Below are positions 19,296-27,957 of a stretch of 48,686 bases of DNA, in pieces; position 1 is the first letter of the stretch, and every line of letters starts with the position of its first letter. Position numbers and translations under genes: made by a program. The DNA lies in IMG/VR virus record IMGVR_UViG_3300048110_000026, positions 1 through 48,686 of that record. The stretch is one strand, 5' to 3'. The notes beneath the pieces are model-generated. The model ran no database searches. It saw nothing but the letters and a program-made list of their open reading frames with translations, and was not told where the DNA came from. Source of the DNA: a virus.

Positions 19296-20961
19296 TCCAG
19301 ATGACTACTTAAAAGATAAAGAAGGTAACTTTGTCTTAAAAGTAGATGGTACTCCAAAGAAACGTGGAGGACGTAAGAAAGGTAGTAAGTCTAGAGGCTA
19401 TAACTACAGCAGAGCTACACAAGCTCGTATGAAAGCTAATAAAGCAGTAAGAGAAAAAGAAAAACTTATTGCTAAGGCTGAAGCAAAGTTAAAGAGTCAA
19501 AAGAATACATTAAGGGCTTCACGATCCACTTTAGCTAAATTAGATAATAAAGAAATATCTAAAGAAGGTAAGGTACTTACAGAAGATAATATAGCATATC
19601 TTCCTAAGAAAGTAAAAGAAGAAGCTCTTGAAAATATTATCTTTAAACCTAATGATGGGCCGCAGACAGACTTCCTAGCGGCTCCAGAGACAGACGTATT
19701 GTATGGTGGCGCAGCAGGGGGTGGTAAGTCCTATGCTATGCTCGTAGATCCCCTCAGATTCGCTCACAGGGCTGCTCACAGGGCGTTAGTATTAAGACGC
19801 TCCATGCCTGAACTGAGGGAGCTTATAGATAAGTCTAGGGAGTTATACCCTAAGGCTTTTCCGGGATGCAAGTTCAGAGAAGTTGAAAAGATCTGGACAT
19901 TCCCTAGTGGTGCTAAACTAGAGTTTGGCTTCCTTGAAAGAGATGCGGATGTGTACCGCTATCAGGGACAAGCTTATAGTTGGATTGGTTTTGATGAGAT
20001 TACTCACCTATCAACAGAGTTTTCTTGGAACTACCTAGCATCAAGACTGCGTACTACAGACCCTGAGATTACGCCGTACATGCGTTGTACAGCTAACCCC
20101 GGTGGTGCTGGTGCAACATGGGTAAAGAAGCGTTATGTGAACCCATCAGAGCCTAATGAGAGCTTTACAGGCCATGATGGTTTGACACGACGTTTCATAC
20201 CAGCCCGCTTAGAAGATAACCCATACCTGTCTACAGATGGTAGGTATGAGCAAATGCTTAAAGCTCTACCAGCGGTACAGCGTAAGCAGCTTCTAGAAGG
20301 TAACTGGGATGTTACAGAAGGTGCTGCCTTCACAGAGTTTGATGTAATGGAGCACGTTATAACACCTTTTGAAATCCCAGTAGGTTGGGAAAGGGTAAAA
20401 GGAATTGACTATGGCTACGCTTCTGAAAGTGCTTGTGTTTGGGGTACTGTTGATCCATCTGATGGCACACTGATTATATACAGAGAGTTATACCGTAAAG
20501 GACTAACAGGTGTTGATTTAGCTCAGATGATTACTAATATGGAGCTAACAGACCCCTACTCTGTGCCGGGAGTACTTGATACAGCGGCATGGAACAGAAC
20601 AGGTACTACAGGCCCTACAGTTGGAGAGACACTTCAACGAGCAGGGCATAAGCTGCGTAGAGCAGATAAAAACAGAATACAAGGGAAGATACAAATCCAC
20701 GAATACTTGAGAGTGCAACCAAGTGGCAGACCTAAGATACAGATATTTAATAGCTGTCCTAACTTGATACGTGAACTCCAAAGTCTTCCTCTGGATAAAA
20801 CTAACCCAGAAGATGTTAATACAAATGCACCTGACCACGCTTATGACGCGCTACGCTACTTAATTATGTCAAGACCTAAAGTCAATGACATCTTTAGTCA
20901 GTTTAGAAACATGAGAATGGAACAGGCATATACACCCGTTGATTCGGAGTTTGGATATTAA
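19276..20961 (+). CDS. terL: Terminase large subunit
   Basis: A 561-residue packaging motor and nuclease. ATPase: Walker A GGAAGGGKS (144-152), Walker B YSWIGFDE (D240, E241), coupling motif CTANPGG (270-276). Nuclease: Asp377 in GIDYGY, an Asp in PGVLDTAAW, and DHAYDALRY near the C-terminus. The first 125 residues are an extra Lys-rich segment with KKRGGRKKGSKSRGYNYS, like an AT-hook or minor-groove binder, then a Lys/Ala coiled-coil. It overlaps the previous gene by 20 bases. Circular assembly fits headful packaging or a terminal repeat collapsed in assembly. Confidence 0.95.
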   Translation: MKDWEVNPDDYLKDKEGNFVLKVDGTPKKRGGRKKGSKSRGYNYSRATQARMKANKAVREKEKLIAKAEAKLKSQKNTLRASRSTLAKLDNKEISKEGKVLTEDNIAYLPKKVKEEALENIIFKPNDGPQTDFLAAPETDVLYGGAAGGGKSYAMLVDPLRFAHRAAHRALVLRRSMPELRELIDKSRELYPKAFPGCKFREVEKIWTFPSGAKLEFGFLERDADVYRYQGQAYSWIGFDEITHLSTEFSWNYLASRLRTTDPEITPYMRCTANPGGAGATWVKKRYVNPSEPNESFTGHDGLTRRFIPARLEDNPYLSTDGRYEQMLKALPAVQRKQLLEGNWDVTEGAAFTEFDVMEHVITPFEIPVGWERVKGIDYGYASESACVWGTVDPSDGTLIIYRELYRKGLTGVDLAQMITNMELTDPYSVPGVLDTAAWNRTGTTGPTVGETLQRAGHKLRRADKNRIQGKIQIHEYLRVQPSGRPKIQIFNSCPNLIRELQSLPLDKTNPEDVNTNAPDHAYDALRYLIMSRPKVNDIFSQFRNMRMEQAYTPVDSEFGY

Positions 20962-20962
20962 A

Positions 20963-21493
20963 ATGAAAAGAACTAAGTATAGTAATGGCGGATTGCACAC
21001 TTCTTACTCAAAAGGTATTTTTTCAGTAGAAGGAAGTGCTTCTGGTAATAATCAAAGAAAAGCTTCTTCTACTACCGCAAGTGTACAGGGTAAAAATGCG
21101 AGAGCTTCAGTAACTAAAAATACAGATAGTTTAGCTGGGAAATCTACAAATTATAATGCCAGTGTATATGGCAGTGGCGCAAGTGCTTTTGTAAATAAAA
21201 ATGTTAATACAAGAGGAAGCTCTACAACTTATGGTTTTCAAAAACAATTACCTAATAACTTTTCAGCTAGTGCTCAAACAACTAAAAGTTCTAATGGCGG
21301 GAAGAGTACCGCAACTTATGGTTTAAAAAAACAACTATCTAATGACTCTTCTGTAGCTGTTCAAAAAAATAAATACAATACGAGTGCTTCTTATAATAAG
21401 CAAACTAAAGGTGGAACAAACTTAGAATTTGGTTTGAATAAAAATGCTCAAGGTGTTTTCGGCGCAAGCATGAGCTTTTCTAAACCTTTATAA
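20963..21493 (+). CDS. Repetitive beta-strand-rich protein
   Basis: A 176-residue protein composed of short Ser/Thr/Asn/Gly-rich repeats: NGGLHTSYSKG, STTYGFQKQLPNNF, STATYGLKKQLSNDS, NLEFGLNKNAQG, ending MSFSKPL. Each unit resembles one strand-turn of an outer-membrane beta-barrel or a decorative head fibre. The ATG lies one base after the terL stop. No function known. It is placed between terminase and portal, where head genes are expected. Confidence 0.7.
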   Translation: MKRTKYSNGGLHTSYSKGIFSVEGSASGNNQRKASSTTASVQGKNARASVTKNTDSLAGKSTNYNASVYGSGASAFVNKNVNTRGSSTTYGFQKQLPNNFSASAQTTKSSNGGKSTATYGLKKQLSNDSSVAVQKNKYNTSASYNKQTKGGTNLEFGLNKNAQGVFGASMSFSKPL

Positions 21494-21504
21494 ACGGTAT
21501 ATTT

Positions 21505-23667
21505 ATGGCAGAAAATACTTTAACAGCAAATGGGATTTACTTCGGAGACGTTGAAGGCGAAGATGGCCTTGAACTAACCCTAGAAGAAAATCTACGCAAT
21601 AACCTAGTAGGTCTAATTACTGACCGCTATGTTTCTGCTAAGTCCTCACGCGACCTAGATGAGCAGCGTTGGCTTACGGCGTATCACAATTATCGTGGTC
21701 TATACGGTAAGAATGTACGCTTTAGAGAGTCTGAGAAGTCCCGTATCTTTGTTAAAGTTACTAAGACTAAAGTACTTGCAGCCTTTGGACAACTTGTAGA
21801 TGTTGTGTTTGGAGCTAATAAGTTTCCTATTGGTATTAGTGAAACTAAGATGCCTGAAGGTATTTCTCAGTATGCACACGTAGCTTCACCGGGAATTGAA
21901 ACTTCTCAAGGACAAGCTCCTGATGTAGAAGAAACTATAGATAGTCCTTTTGACGTAGGTTACGAAGGAGATGGTCGGGTATTAAAGCCCGGAGCCACTT
22001 TTGCTACAGGTAAGTTTGAAGATATTAAACTTGACAAACTTGCTGAAGAAAAAGAAATGCTTGTTGAAGGCCCTTCACCAGACCCACAAGTACTTGAAAT
22101 AAGTCCTGCACAGAAAGCTGCAAGACGTATGGAAAAACTTATACACGATCAGATAGAGGAGTCTAACGGCGCTAGTGAGATCAGAAACGCATTATTTGAA
22201 TCAGCTTTATTCGGCACCGGAATCGTTAAAGGGCCGTTCAATTTTAACAAGACCCTCCACCGATGGGATGAAGGAGAGGACGGTGATAGAGTTTACTCTC
22301 CTGTTGATGTTAGGGTGCCTCGCTTGGAGTTTGTCAGCATCTGGGACTTTTTCCCAGACCCCAACGCAACAAATGTTGACGAATCAGAGTATGTATTCCA
22401 CCGCCATAGAATGAACCGTACACAGCTTCGTAGTCTTGGTAAGATGCCTTACTTTGACAAAGAAGCTATTCGTACATGTCTCCAGATGGGGCCTAACTAC
22501 GTAGAAGAAGATTACGAGCACGAGTTAAAAGATGACAATCGTAATGATGAGTATGGTGCGTCTCAGTATGAAGTACTAGAGTACTGGGGTGTTATGGATG
22601 CAGAGTACTGCCGTCAGGTAGGTATGGAGATTCCTGATGAAGTAGATGACTTAGATGAAGTACAGATCAACGCTTGGGTCTGTAATGGTCAAATGCTTCG
22701 CAGTGTTGTAAATCCTTTTACACCTTTCCGTATTCCTTATCATGCGTTCAGCTACGAAAAGAATCCCTACAGCTTCTTTGGTATTGGCGTAGCAGAGAAC
22801 ATGGATGATAGTCAAAAGATTATGAATGGTCATGCACGTATGGCTATTGATAATCTGGCTCTATCAGGATCTGTAATCTTTGATGTAGATGAAACTGCCC
22901 TTGTAGGTGGTCAGAGCATGGAGATTTATCCGGGTAAAGTATTTAGGCGACAAGCTGGTGTTCCCGGAACAGCTATTAATGGCTTAAAGTTTCCTAATAC
23001 TACTATAGAAAATATGCAGATGTTCGACAAGTTCCGACAGCTTGCAGATGAACAAACAGGTATTCCTTCTTACAGTCATGGTCAAACAGGCGTACAAAGC
23101 ATGACACGTACCGCATCAGGTATGTCTATGTTGCTTGGTGCAGCCTCATTAAACATTAAGACTGTTATTAAGAATCTTGATGACTTCCTGTTAAAGCCTA
23201 TGGGTGAAGCATACTTCCAATGGAACATGCAGTTTTCAGACTATAAGCTTGGTATTGACGGTGATTTAGAAGTTAAGGCTACAGGCACAAACAGCTTGAT
23301 GCAGAAGGAAGTACGCTCTCAAAGGCTTACAATGTTCCTTCAGACCGCAGCTAATCCTGCTGTAGCTCCGTTTATTAAAATGAACAAGCTTATTAGTGAA
23401 CTGGCGTACAGCTTAGACCTAGACCCAGATGAACTGATGAACGACCCTGAAGAAGCTGCGATGATGGCTCAGATTATAGGAATGCAAAATAATGTTGGAC
23501 AAAGCCCTAGCCCGGAAGCTGGCCCCGATGGTCAAGGACAAGCACCAATGGGAGGCCCTGAAGGAGTACCTCAACAGCCTCAAGACCTTGGAGCTACAGG
23601 TACTGGTGGCGGCAACATCGGAACTGGAATTGTTCCGCAGTCAGGGGAAGCTGAGTTCTCTGGCTAG
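21505..23667 (+). CDS. Portal protein
   Basis: A 720-residue protein, head-tail connector by position (after terL, before scaffold and capsid) and by wording typical of podovirus portals: SRIFVKVTKTKVLAAFGQL near residue 75, RVPRLEFVSIWDFFPDP, YHAFSYEKNPYSFFGIGVAE (about 412-431), QTGIPSYSHGQ, and MTRTASGMSMLLGAAS. The last 60 residues are Gly/Pro/Gln-rich and probably disordered; that region also encodes an overlapping gene in another frame. It forms the dodecameric ring for DNA entry and exit. Confidence 0.9.
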   Translation: MAENTLTANGIYFGDVEGEDGLELTLEENLRNNLVGLITDRYVSAKSSRDLDEQRWLTAYHNYRGLYGKNVRFRESEKSRIFVKVTKTKVLAAFGQLVDVVFGANKFPIGISETKMPEGISQYAHVASPGIETSQGQAPDVEETIDSPFDVGYEGDGRVLKPGATFATGKFEDIKLDKLAEEKEMLVEGPSPDPQVLEISPAQKAARRMEKLIHDQIEESNGASEIRNALFESALFGTGIVKGPFNFNKTLHRWDEGEDGDRVYSPVDVRVPRLEFVSIWDFFPDPNATNVDESEYVFHRHRMNRTQLRSLGKMPYFDKEAIRTCLQMGPNYVEEDYEHELKDDNRNDEYGASQYEVLEYWGVMDAEYCRQVGMEIPDEVDDLDEVQINAWVCNGQMLRSVVNPFTPFRIPYHAFSYEKNPYSFFGIGVAENMDDSQKIMNGHARMAIDNLALSGSVIFDVDETALVGGQSMEIYPGKVFRRQAGVPGTAINGLKFPNTTIENMQMFDKFRQLADEQTGIPSYSHGQTGVQSMTRTASGMSMLLGAASLNIKTVIKNLDDFLLKPMGEAYFQWNMQFSDYKLGIDGDLEVKATGTNSLMQKEVRSQRLTMFLQTAANPAVAPFIKMNKLISELAYSLDLDPDELMNDPEEAAMMAQIIGMQNNVGQSPSPEAGPDGQGQAPMGGPEGVPQQPQDLGATGTGGGNIGTGIVPQSGEAEFSG

Positions 23668-23725
23668 GTTAGAAACTTTACCTGAGCAAGTAGACGAAGC
23701 ACTTAATAGGAAAGATTATGAGTAA
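23492..23725 (+). CDS. Small helical head protein overlapping portal 3' end
   Basis: A 77-residue frame, 176 bases of which lie inside the portal gene in another frame. The product is a clear helical protein (HQWEALKEYLNSLKTLELQVLVAA, ELELFRSQGKLSSLARLETLPEQV) with the layout W..L..YL...L..L......E..R.QGK...L..L..LP of small proteins that often follow phage portal genes. It ends overlapping the next start by 8 bases. The portal side of the overlap is low-complexity, which makes a double use believable. Confidence 0.65.
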   Translation: MLDKALARKLAPMVKDKHQWEALKEYLNSLKTLELQVLVAATSELELFRSQGKLSSLARLETLPEQVDEALNRKDYE

Positions 23726-25457
23726 GAGCATGTTAAATCCTCCAGAGCGTGAGCAATATGTAGTCGGTGCTTTAGCTAAAGCCGTAGGTAAGGCTGTTAA
23801 GCCAAAAAGAAAATATAGAACCCGTGAGCAAATAGCTGCGGATAAACTAGAGCATGATCGAAGACATGGTATTTCTAGATATAAAGGAGATATGTTTGAA
23901 TCTTTAGAAAGAGAATATTTAACAAAAAAAGAAATACCTGACGGTACTAATTCTTTTAAACAGGCTTGGCGTCGTGCTTGGGAAAATAAAAAAGATACTT
24001 TTAAACATAAAGGTGATGAATACAGTACGGATTTAAATATGGGAAATACTCAAAAAACTTTATTAGTTTCTCCAGAACGTGAACAATATTTTGCAGGTGC
24101 TATAGCTAAACTTATAAAAGCCGGAGTTAAAAAAGGCACACAAGCTTATAAAAAGTTAGACAGGCAAACTAAAGAAGCTTTAGATAAAGCTCAGGGAATC
24201 ACAAAAGATACTCCCGGAGCTACTGCAAAAAATAGAGGTGCAGTTATTGGTAAAGACCGAACAGCAGCTTTTGAAAAAAGTGCTCAGAATGCAGGTAGAA
24301 TAGAAGGTGCTTTGGGTACTTTAGGTTTAACGGGATTAGCTGAAGGTGTAAGTTCTTTATTTGATAATGATGAAGATTCAAAAGTTTCTTACTCTATTAA
24401 AGATTTACCAATGGAAGGTGCTATTGTAACAAAAGAAACAAAATCAGGCACAACAACTTATAACAACTCTGCATTTAAACGTGCCGCACAAAAAGCTGCT
24501 AAAGCTGGAGAATCTAATTTTTCTTTTGATGGCGATAGTTATAATGTAATGGGTTCTTTAGAAGCTTTAGATAGGTTTAAAATGCAAGATGGTGGTGAAG
24601 TATACGATCAAGAATTATCCTATGTACCGCCTTCATCGGCTTATGAGCAACGTCAGCAAGCTGAAAGAGACTTTCAAGAACGCCTTCGTAAGAATGAAGA
24701 ACAAGCTCAAATGCGTCAACTTATTCGTGAAAATAAAGGAATGACAGTTGAACAAGCTTATGCAGAAGTAAGACGTAAAGATGATGAAGCTCGTAAAAAA
24801 TACGACGAAGATGAAAATCGCTTAGGTAGAGCAGAAGGCGGTAAGTTTCCAGATCTTACAGGCGATGGAGAGGTTACTCAGGCAGATGTCTTGAAAGGAC
24901 GTGGAGTATTTAACGAAGGTGGCTCTATGATGATGCCCCCTGAAGGTATGCCAGTAGATACCTATCCAAACATACCAGAAGATGAAATGGATGAAGCACT
25001 GGCTTCGCAGCTTCCAGACGATGAAATGGAAGACGATTATATTAGTTACGTCATGGATGAATCCCTTGACGATGATGAACAAGATTACCTAGCAGGTGTA
25101 TTACAAAATGATCCAAGACTATCAGATATCTTGGACAAAGTAATTACAGTTGCTAGTGAGTTTTCGGGTGCTGGAGAAGTCGAAGGCCCCGGAACTGGTG
25201 TATCAGATTCTATCCCCGCTCGTTTGAGTGATGGAGAGTTTGTATTTACCAGAAAAGCAACCGACCAGATTGGTGCGGATCAGCTTCAAACAATTATGGA
25301 TGATGCTGAACGTGCTTATGATGGCGGTTATCAAATGAAGGCTATTGGCGGTTATATGCAAGAAGACCCTGAAGAGCAAGATCTACCCCTCAGCAAAACT
25401 GATGAGGAAATCAAGAAGCTCATGATGGGTGCAAATAAGATGCCTAGTCTTCGATAA
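23718..25457 (+). CDS. Large unknown protein with EF-hand-like loop, portal-scaffold interval
   Basis: A 579-residue protein. Two similar Lys-rich units begin with PEREQY (about residues 9 and 119) followed by GA(L/I)AK. Near residue 378 DLTGDGEVTQADVLKGRG matches a dockerin/EF-hand Ca2+ loop (DxTxDGxVTxxDxL). Near 490-510 GPGTGVSDSIPARLSDGEFV is a motif that I recall in several phage structural proteins. The centre is very acidic (DEMDEALASQLPDDEMEDD). No catalytic motif. Good AGGAAAG site. Probably a virion or assembly protein; function unknown. Confidence 0.7.
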   Translation: MSKSMLNPPEREQYVVGALAKAVGKAVKPKRKYRTREQIAADKLEHDRRHGISRYKGDMFESLEREYLTKKEIPDGTNSFKQAWRRAWENKKDTFKHKGDEYSTDLNMGNTQKTLLVSPEREQYFAGAIAKLIKAGVKKGTQAYKKLDRQTKEALDKAQGITKDTPGATAKNRGAVIGKDRTAAFEKSAQNAGRIEGALGTLGLTGLAEGVSSLFDNDEDSKVSYSIKDLPMEGAIVTKETKSGTTTYNNSAFKRAAQKAAKAGESNFSFDGDSYNVMGSLEALDRFKMQDGGEVYDQELSYVPPSSAYEQRQQAERDFQERLRKNEEQAQMRQLIRENKGMTVEQAYAEVRRKDDEARKKYDEDENRLGRAEGGKFPDLTGDGEVTQADVLKGRGVFNEGGSMMMPPEGMPVDTYPNIPEDEMDEALASQLPDDEMEDDYISYVMDESLDDDEQDYLAGVLQNDPRLSDILDKVITVASEFSGAGEVEGPGTGVSDSIPARLSDGEFVFTRKATDQIGADQLQTIMDDAERAYDGGYQMKAIGGYMQEDPEEQDLPLSKTDEEIKKLMMGANKMPSLR

Positions 25458-25463
25458 TTTTAC

Positions 25464-25543
25464 GGCTACCTTGGTAAGACAAGCCCCATAAACTCGACGG
25501 AGTTAATATGGCTACCTTGCAAGACACAAGCCCCGTGAAGGAG
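25464..25543 (+). repeat. Tandem imperfect repeat in scaffold leader
   Basis: GGCTACCTTGGTAAGACAAG at 25464-25483 recurs as GGCTACCTTGCAAGACACAAG at 25510-25530, both followed by CCCC and then a GGAG site. The period is 46 bases. Copy 2 also begins with an ATG (25509) giving a 22-residue frame that runs over the scaffold start. Duplicated translation-initiation region upstream of the scaffold gene. Confidence 0.65.
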
Positions 25544-25550
25544 ATTGAGA

Positions 25551-26372
25551 ATGTCAGAAGTACAAGAAGAAGTTAGTAATCCATACAATGCTCGTAAGCC
25601 TTGGCACGAAGCTGATAAGCCCAGTGGAGGCAGTGCAGATGGATTATTTTTTGAGCCGTCTCAGGCTACCCTTGAAGAAGAGGCCCCTGAAGAAGAAGCT
25701 CAACCCCGAAAGAGGACTAACTATAAGAAACGATACGATGATCTAAAGAAACATTATGATCAGAAACTTGGAGAGTTTAAACAAAAGGAACAAGAACTCC
25801 TTGCGATGGCTCAACAAGCACAACCCCGCTATGAACCGCCTAAGTCTGAAGAAGAGTTAGAAAGTTTTAAAGAGGAGTATCCTGATCTGTACAACACTGT
25901 TGAATCTGTAGCACATATGCAGAGTCAACGGCAGGTAGCAGAACTTGAATCGCAACTACAGGCTATGCGGCAACGTGAGTCTGAAGTATTACGTAGAGAG
26001 GCTGAAACCACTTTGCAACAGCGCCATCCAGACTTTGAGGATATCAGAGGAGATGAGCAGTTTCATGCGTGGGCTAAGGAGCAACCTGAGCAGATTCAAG
26101 ATTGGGTTTATAATAACCCTGATAATGTTGCTTTAGCTTCAAAAGCTATTGATCTTTACAAATTGGAAACTGGTGTTACTCAAAAACAACAGCCCAGAAA
26201 GAAACCTCAAGGTTCGGCAGCAGATATGGTATCAACTAAAACAACTAACGTAGATGCTGGTCAACCTAAGATCTGGACTGAACGGGAAATCGCTGCTATG
26301 TCCCTAGATCAGTTTGATAAATATGAAGAAGATATTAAGCAAGCAATGATGGAGGGTCGCGTAGTAGCATAA
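25551..26372 (+). CDS. Capsid scaffolding protein
   Basis: A 273-residue, very polar coiled-coil protein: acidic N-terminus (EEEAPEEEAQPRKR), long helices (KKRYDDLKKHYDQKLGEFKQ, ESQLQAMRQRESEVLRREAE) and a charged helical C-terminus (QFDKYEEDIKQAMMEGRVVA). The composition and the position just before the capsid gene identify an internal scaffold that directs shell assembly and then leaves. The ATG at 25551 has GGAG seven bases upstream and is preferred to a TTG two codons earlier. Confidence 0.88.
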   Translation: MSEVQEEVSNPYNARKPWHEADKPSGGSADGLFFEPSQATLEEEAPEEEAQPRKRTNYKKRYDDLKKHYDQKLGEFKQKEQELLAMAQQAQPRYEPPKSEEELESFKEEYPDLYNTVESVAHMQSQRQVAELESQLQAMRQRESEVLRREAETTLQQRHPDFEDIRGDEQFHAWAKEQPEQIQDWVYNNPDNVALASKAIDLYKLETGVTQKQQPRKKPQGSAADMVSTKTTNVDAGQPKIWTEREIAAMSLDQFDKYEEDIKQAMMEGRVVA

Positions 26373-26400
26373 TTAATTGTGTTATTAGGAGAATATTAAC

Positions 26401-27390
26401 ATGGCTTATAATGTAAGTGACCAATTCTTTGAACCGTCTACAGATACCAATGCTAACTTTGGTAACTCTGTAGCAGGACAAACCAACTCGTTCTTCCTGC
26501 CTAAAGTTTACTCTAAGCAGGTACTGAACTTTTTCCGTAAGGCTTCTGTGATTGAAGGTATTACGAACACTGACTATGCGGGTGAAATCGCAGCATTCGG
26601 TGATAGTGTACGAATCATCAAAGAGCCTGAAATTACTGTTTATCAGTATGAGCGTGGTCAAGATGTGACCGCTACTAAGTTGACTGACCAAGAAGTAACT
26701 CTGGTTGTTGACACGGCTAACGCATTTAAGTTTATCGTAGATGACATTGAAACTAACATGTCTCACGTTAACTTCCGTGACGTTGCTACGTCTTCAGCAG
26801 CTTACTCTTTGCGTGATGCTTTTGACCAAGGTGTACTGGCTTCTATGTTTGCTGGTGTGTCTGCTTCTAGCCCTGACCATATCCTTGGTACAGACGCTAC
26901 TGCTGACCTTGCTGCTGGAACCTTTGACGGTACTGGTAACCTAGACCTTGGTTTTGCTGCAAATGAGCACGATCCTCTGGATATCATGGCACGTATGGCA
27001 CGTTTGCTAGACGAGCAGAACATTCCAGAAGAAGGACGATGGTTCGTAGCTTCACCACAGTTCTACGAAGTACTGTCTCAGTCTAGCTCTAAGCTGTTGA
27101 ACGTAGACTTTAACGCTGGTCAAGGCTCCATCCGTAATGGTTTGGTAAGCTCTGGCAAGCTGCGTGGTTTTGATATGTACAAGTCAAACAACATTCCTGC
27201 GGTAACTAATGCTGCTGGTCAATGTCTGGCTGGTCACATGTCTTCTACGGCAACGGCTCAAACGATCACCAGCACTGAGGTCATCCGTGACCCAGATAGC
27301 TTCGGTGACATTGTACGTGGTCTACACGTTTACGGTGCTAAGGTACTGCGACCAGAAGCTCTGGTTTCAGCCTTCTACGGTATCGACTAG
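26401..27390 (+). CDS. Major capsid protein
   Basis: A 329-residue protein directly after the scaffold gene with a strong AGGAG site and followed by a strong terminator, as for a highly expressed gene. Features of HK97-fold coats are visible: an N-terminal arm (FFLPKVYSKQVLNFFRKASVIEG), a strand-rich P-domain-like region (GDSVRIIKEPEITVYQYERG), a central helix (RDVATSSAAYSLRDAFDQGV), DPLDIMARMARLLDEQNIP, WFVASPQFYEVL, and a C-terminal strand (VYGAKVLRPEALVSAFY). No protease gene is seen, so cleavage is not expected. Confidence 0.93.
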   Translation: MAYNVSDQFFEPSTDTNANFGNSVAGQTNSFFLPKVYSKQVLNFFRKASVIEGITNTDYAGEIAAFGDSVRIIKEPEITVYQYERGQDVTATKLTDQEVTLVVDTANAFKFIVDDIETNMSHVNFRDVATSSAAYSLRDAFDQGVLASMFAGVSASSPDHILGTDATADLAAGTFDGTGNLDLGFAANEHDPLDIMARMARLLDEQNIPEEGRWFVASPQFYEVLSQSSSKLLNVDFNAGQGSIRNGLVSSGKLRGFDMYKSNNIPAVTNAAGQCLAGHMSSTATAQTITSTEVIRDPDSFGDIVRGLHVYGAKVLRPEALVSAFYGID

Positions 27391-27402
27391 ACCTTTCAGG
27401 TG

Positions 27403-27433
27403 GGGGCTGCTTCGGTGGCCCCTTTCCTTTTTT
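27403..27433 (+). terminator. Strong terminator after capsid gene
   Basis: GGGGCTGC-TTCG-GTGGCCCC forms an eight-pair stem (two G-U pairs) with a UUCG loop, followed by TTTCC and six T. It lies 13 bases after the capsid stop. It would set capsid mRNA apart from the downstream tail genes, which must then be reached by read-through. Confidence 0.88.
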
Positions 27434-27446
27434 ACTGGAGATTATA

Positions 27447-27653
27447 ATGCCACAACTTGGATCTGATGCGAAGCCATTAATGATGAGACAAACTATTGCT
27501 GGTAAAGGCAGTAGAATCCGCAAAGGAACTAATTACGCACGTTACAAAGATAACTTTGATAAAATTTTTAATAAAGACTCTGATCCTGAATGCGCTACAG
27601 AGTTTGAAGGCGCTAGAGCAATTAGTAAAACTTTTTCAATGGAGCAAGACTAA
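27447..27653 (+). CDS. Small protein after capsid
   Basis: A 68-residue basic protein, not recognised: LGSDAKPLMMRQTIAGKGS, then RKGTNYARYKDNFDKIF and an acidic end. TGGAG lies 8-12 bases before the ATG. The stop shares one base with the next start (taatg), so the three small genes here are translated together. Confidence 0.75.
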   Translation: MPQLGSDAKPLMMRQTIAGKGSRIRKGTNYARYKDNFDKIFNKDSDPECATEFEGARAISKTFSMEQD

Positions 27654-27817
27654 TGATGTATGGTAAAGATAAAAAGCAAGGCATGATGTACGGCAGTATG
27701 GTACGCGAAGGTAAGATGGGCGGTGGACGCTCTATGTATAATAAAGGCGGCTATGCTTCTATACAAGAAATGGAAAAGCTGTGCGGTAGTAAAACCGTAA
27801 CGCAGAAAGTAAAATGA
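27653..27817 (+). CDS. Small Gly/Met/Lys-rich protein
   Basis: A 54-residue frame between the 27447 and 27814 genes, joined to both by overlapping codons (taatg before, atga after). It begins with a tandem MMYGKDKKQG / MMYGSMVREG, then KMGGGRSMYNKGGY and a Lys-rich end with one Cys. Similar Gly-rich 'MMYG..KK' peptides are familiar in marine phages near capsid genes, as far as I recall. A small structural or minor head component is possible. Confidence 0.65.
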   Translation: MMYGKDKKQGMMYGSMVREGKMGGGRSMYNKGGYASIQEMEKLCGSKTVTQKVK

Positions 27818-27957
27818 AAGTAGCTGCTCCTAAAGGTTACCACTGGATGAAGTCTGGAAAGACTTTTAAGCTTATGAAAGATCCTAAAGACGGTTATAAA
27901 CCTCATAAGGGTGCAAGTAAATCAGCAACCTTTGAGGTTCAAAAGGCGCATAAATAA
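27814..27957 (+). CDS. Small basic protein (KAPKGYHWMK type)
   Basis: A 47-residue basic protein: VAAPKGYHWMKSGKTFKLM, DPKDGYKPHKGASKSATF, ending EVQKAHK. The 'APKGYHWMK.G....LM' pattern is one that I recall from many marine phage genomes close to the head-tail joining genes; function unknown. Start overlaps the previous stop (atga) and stop overlaps the next start (taatg). Confidence 0.7.
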   Translation: MKVAAPKGYHWMKSGKTFKLMKDPKDGYKPHKGASKSATFEVQKAHK

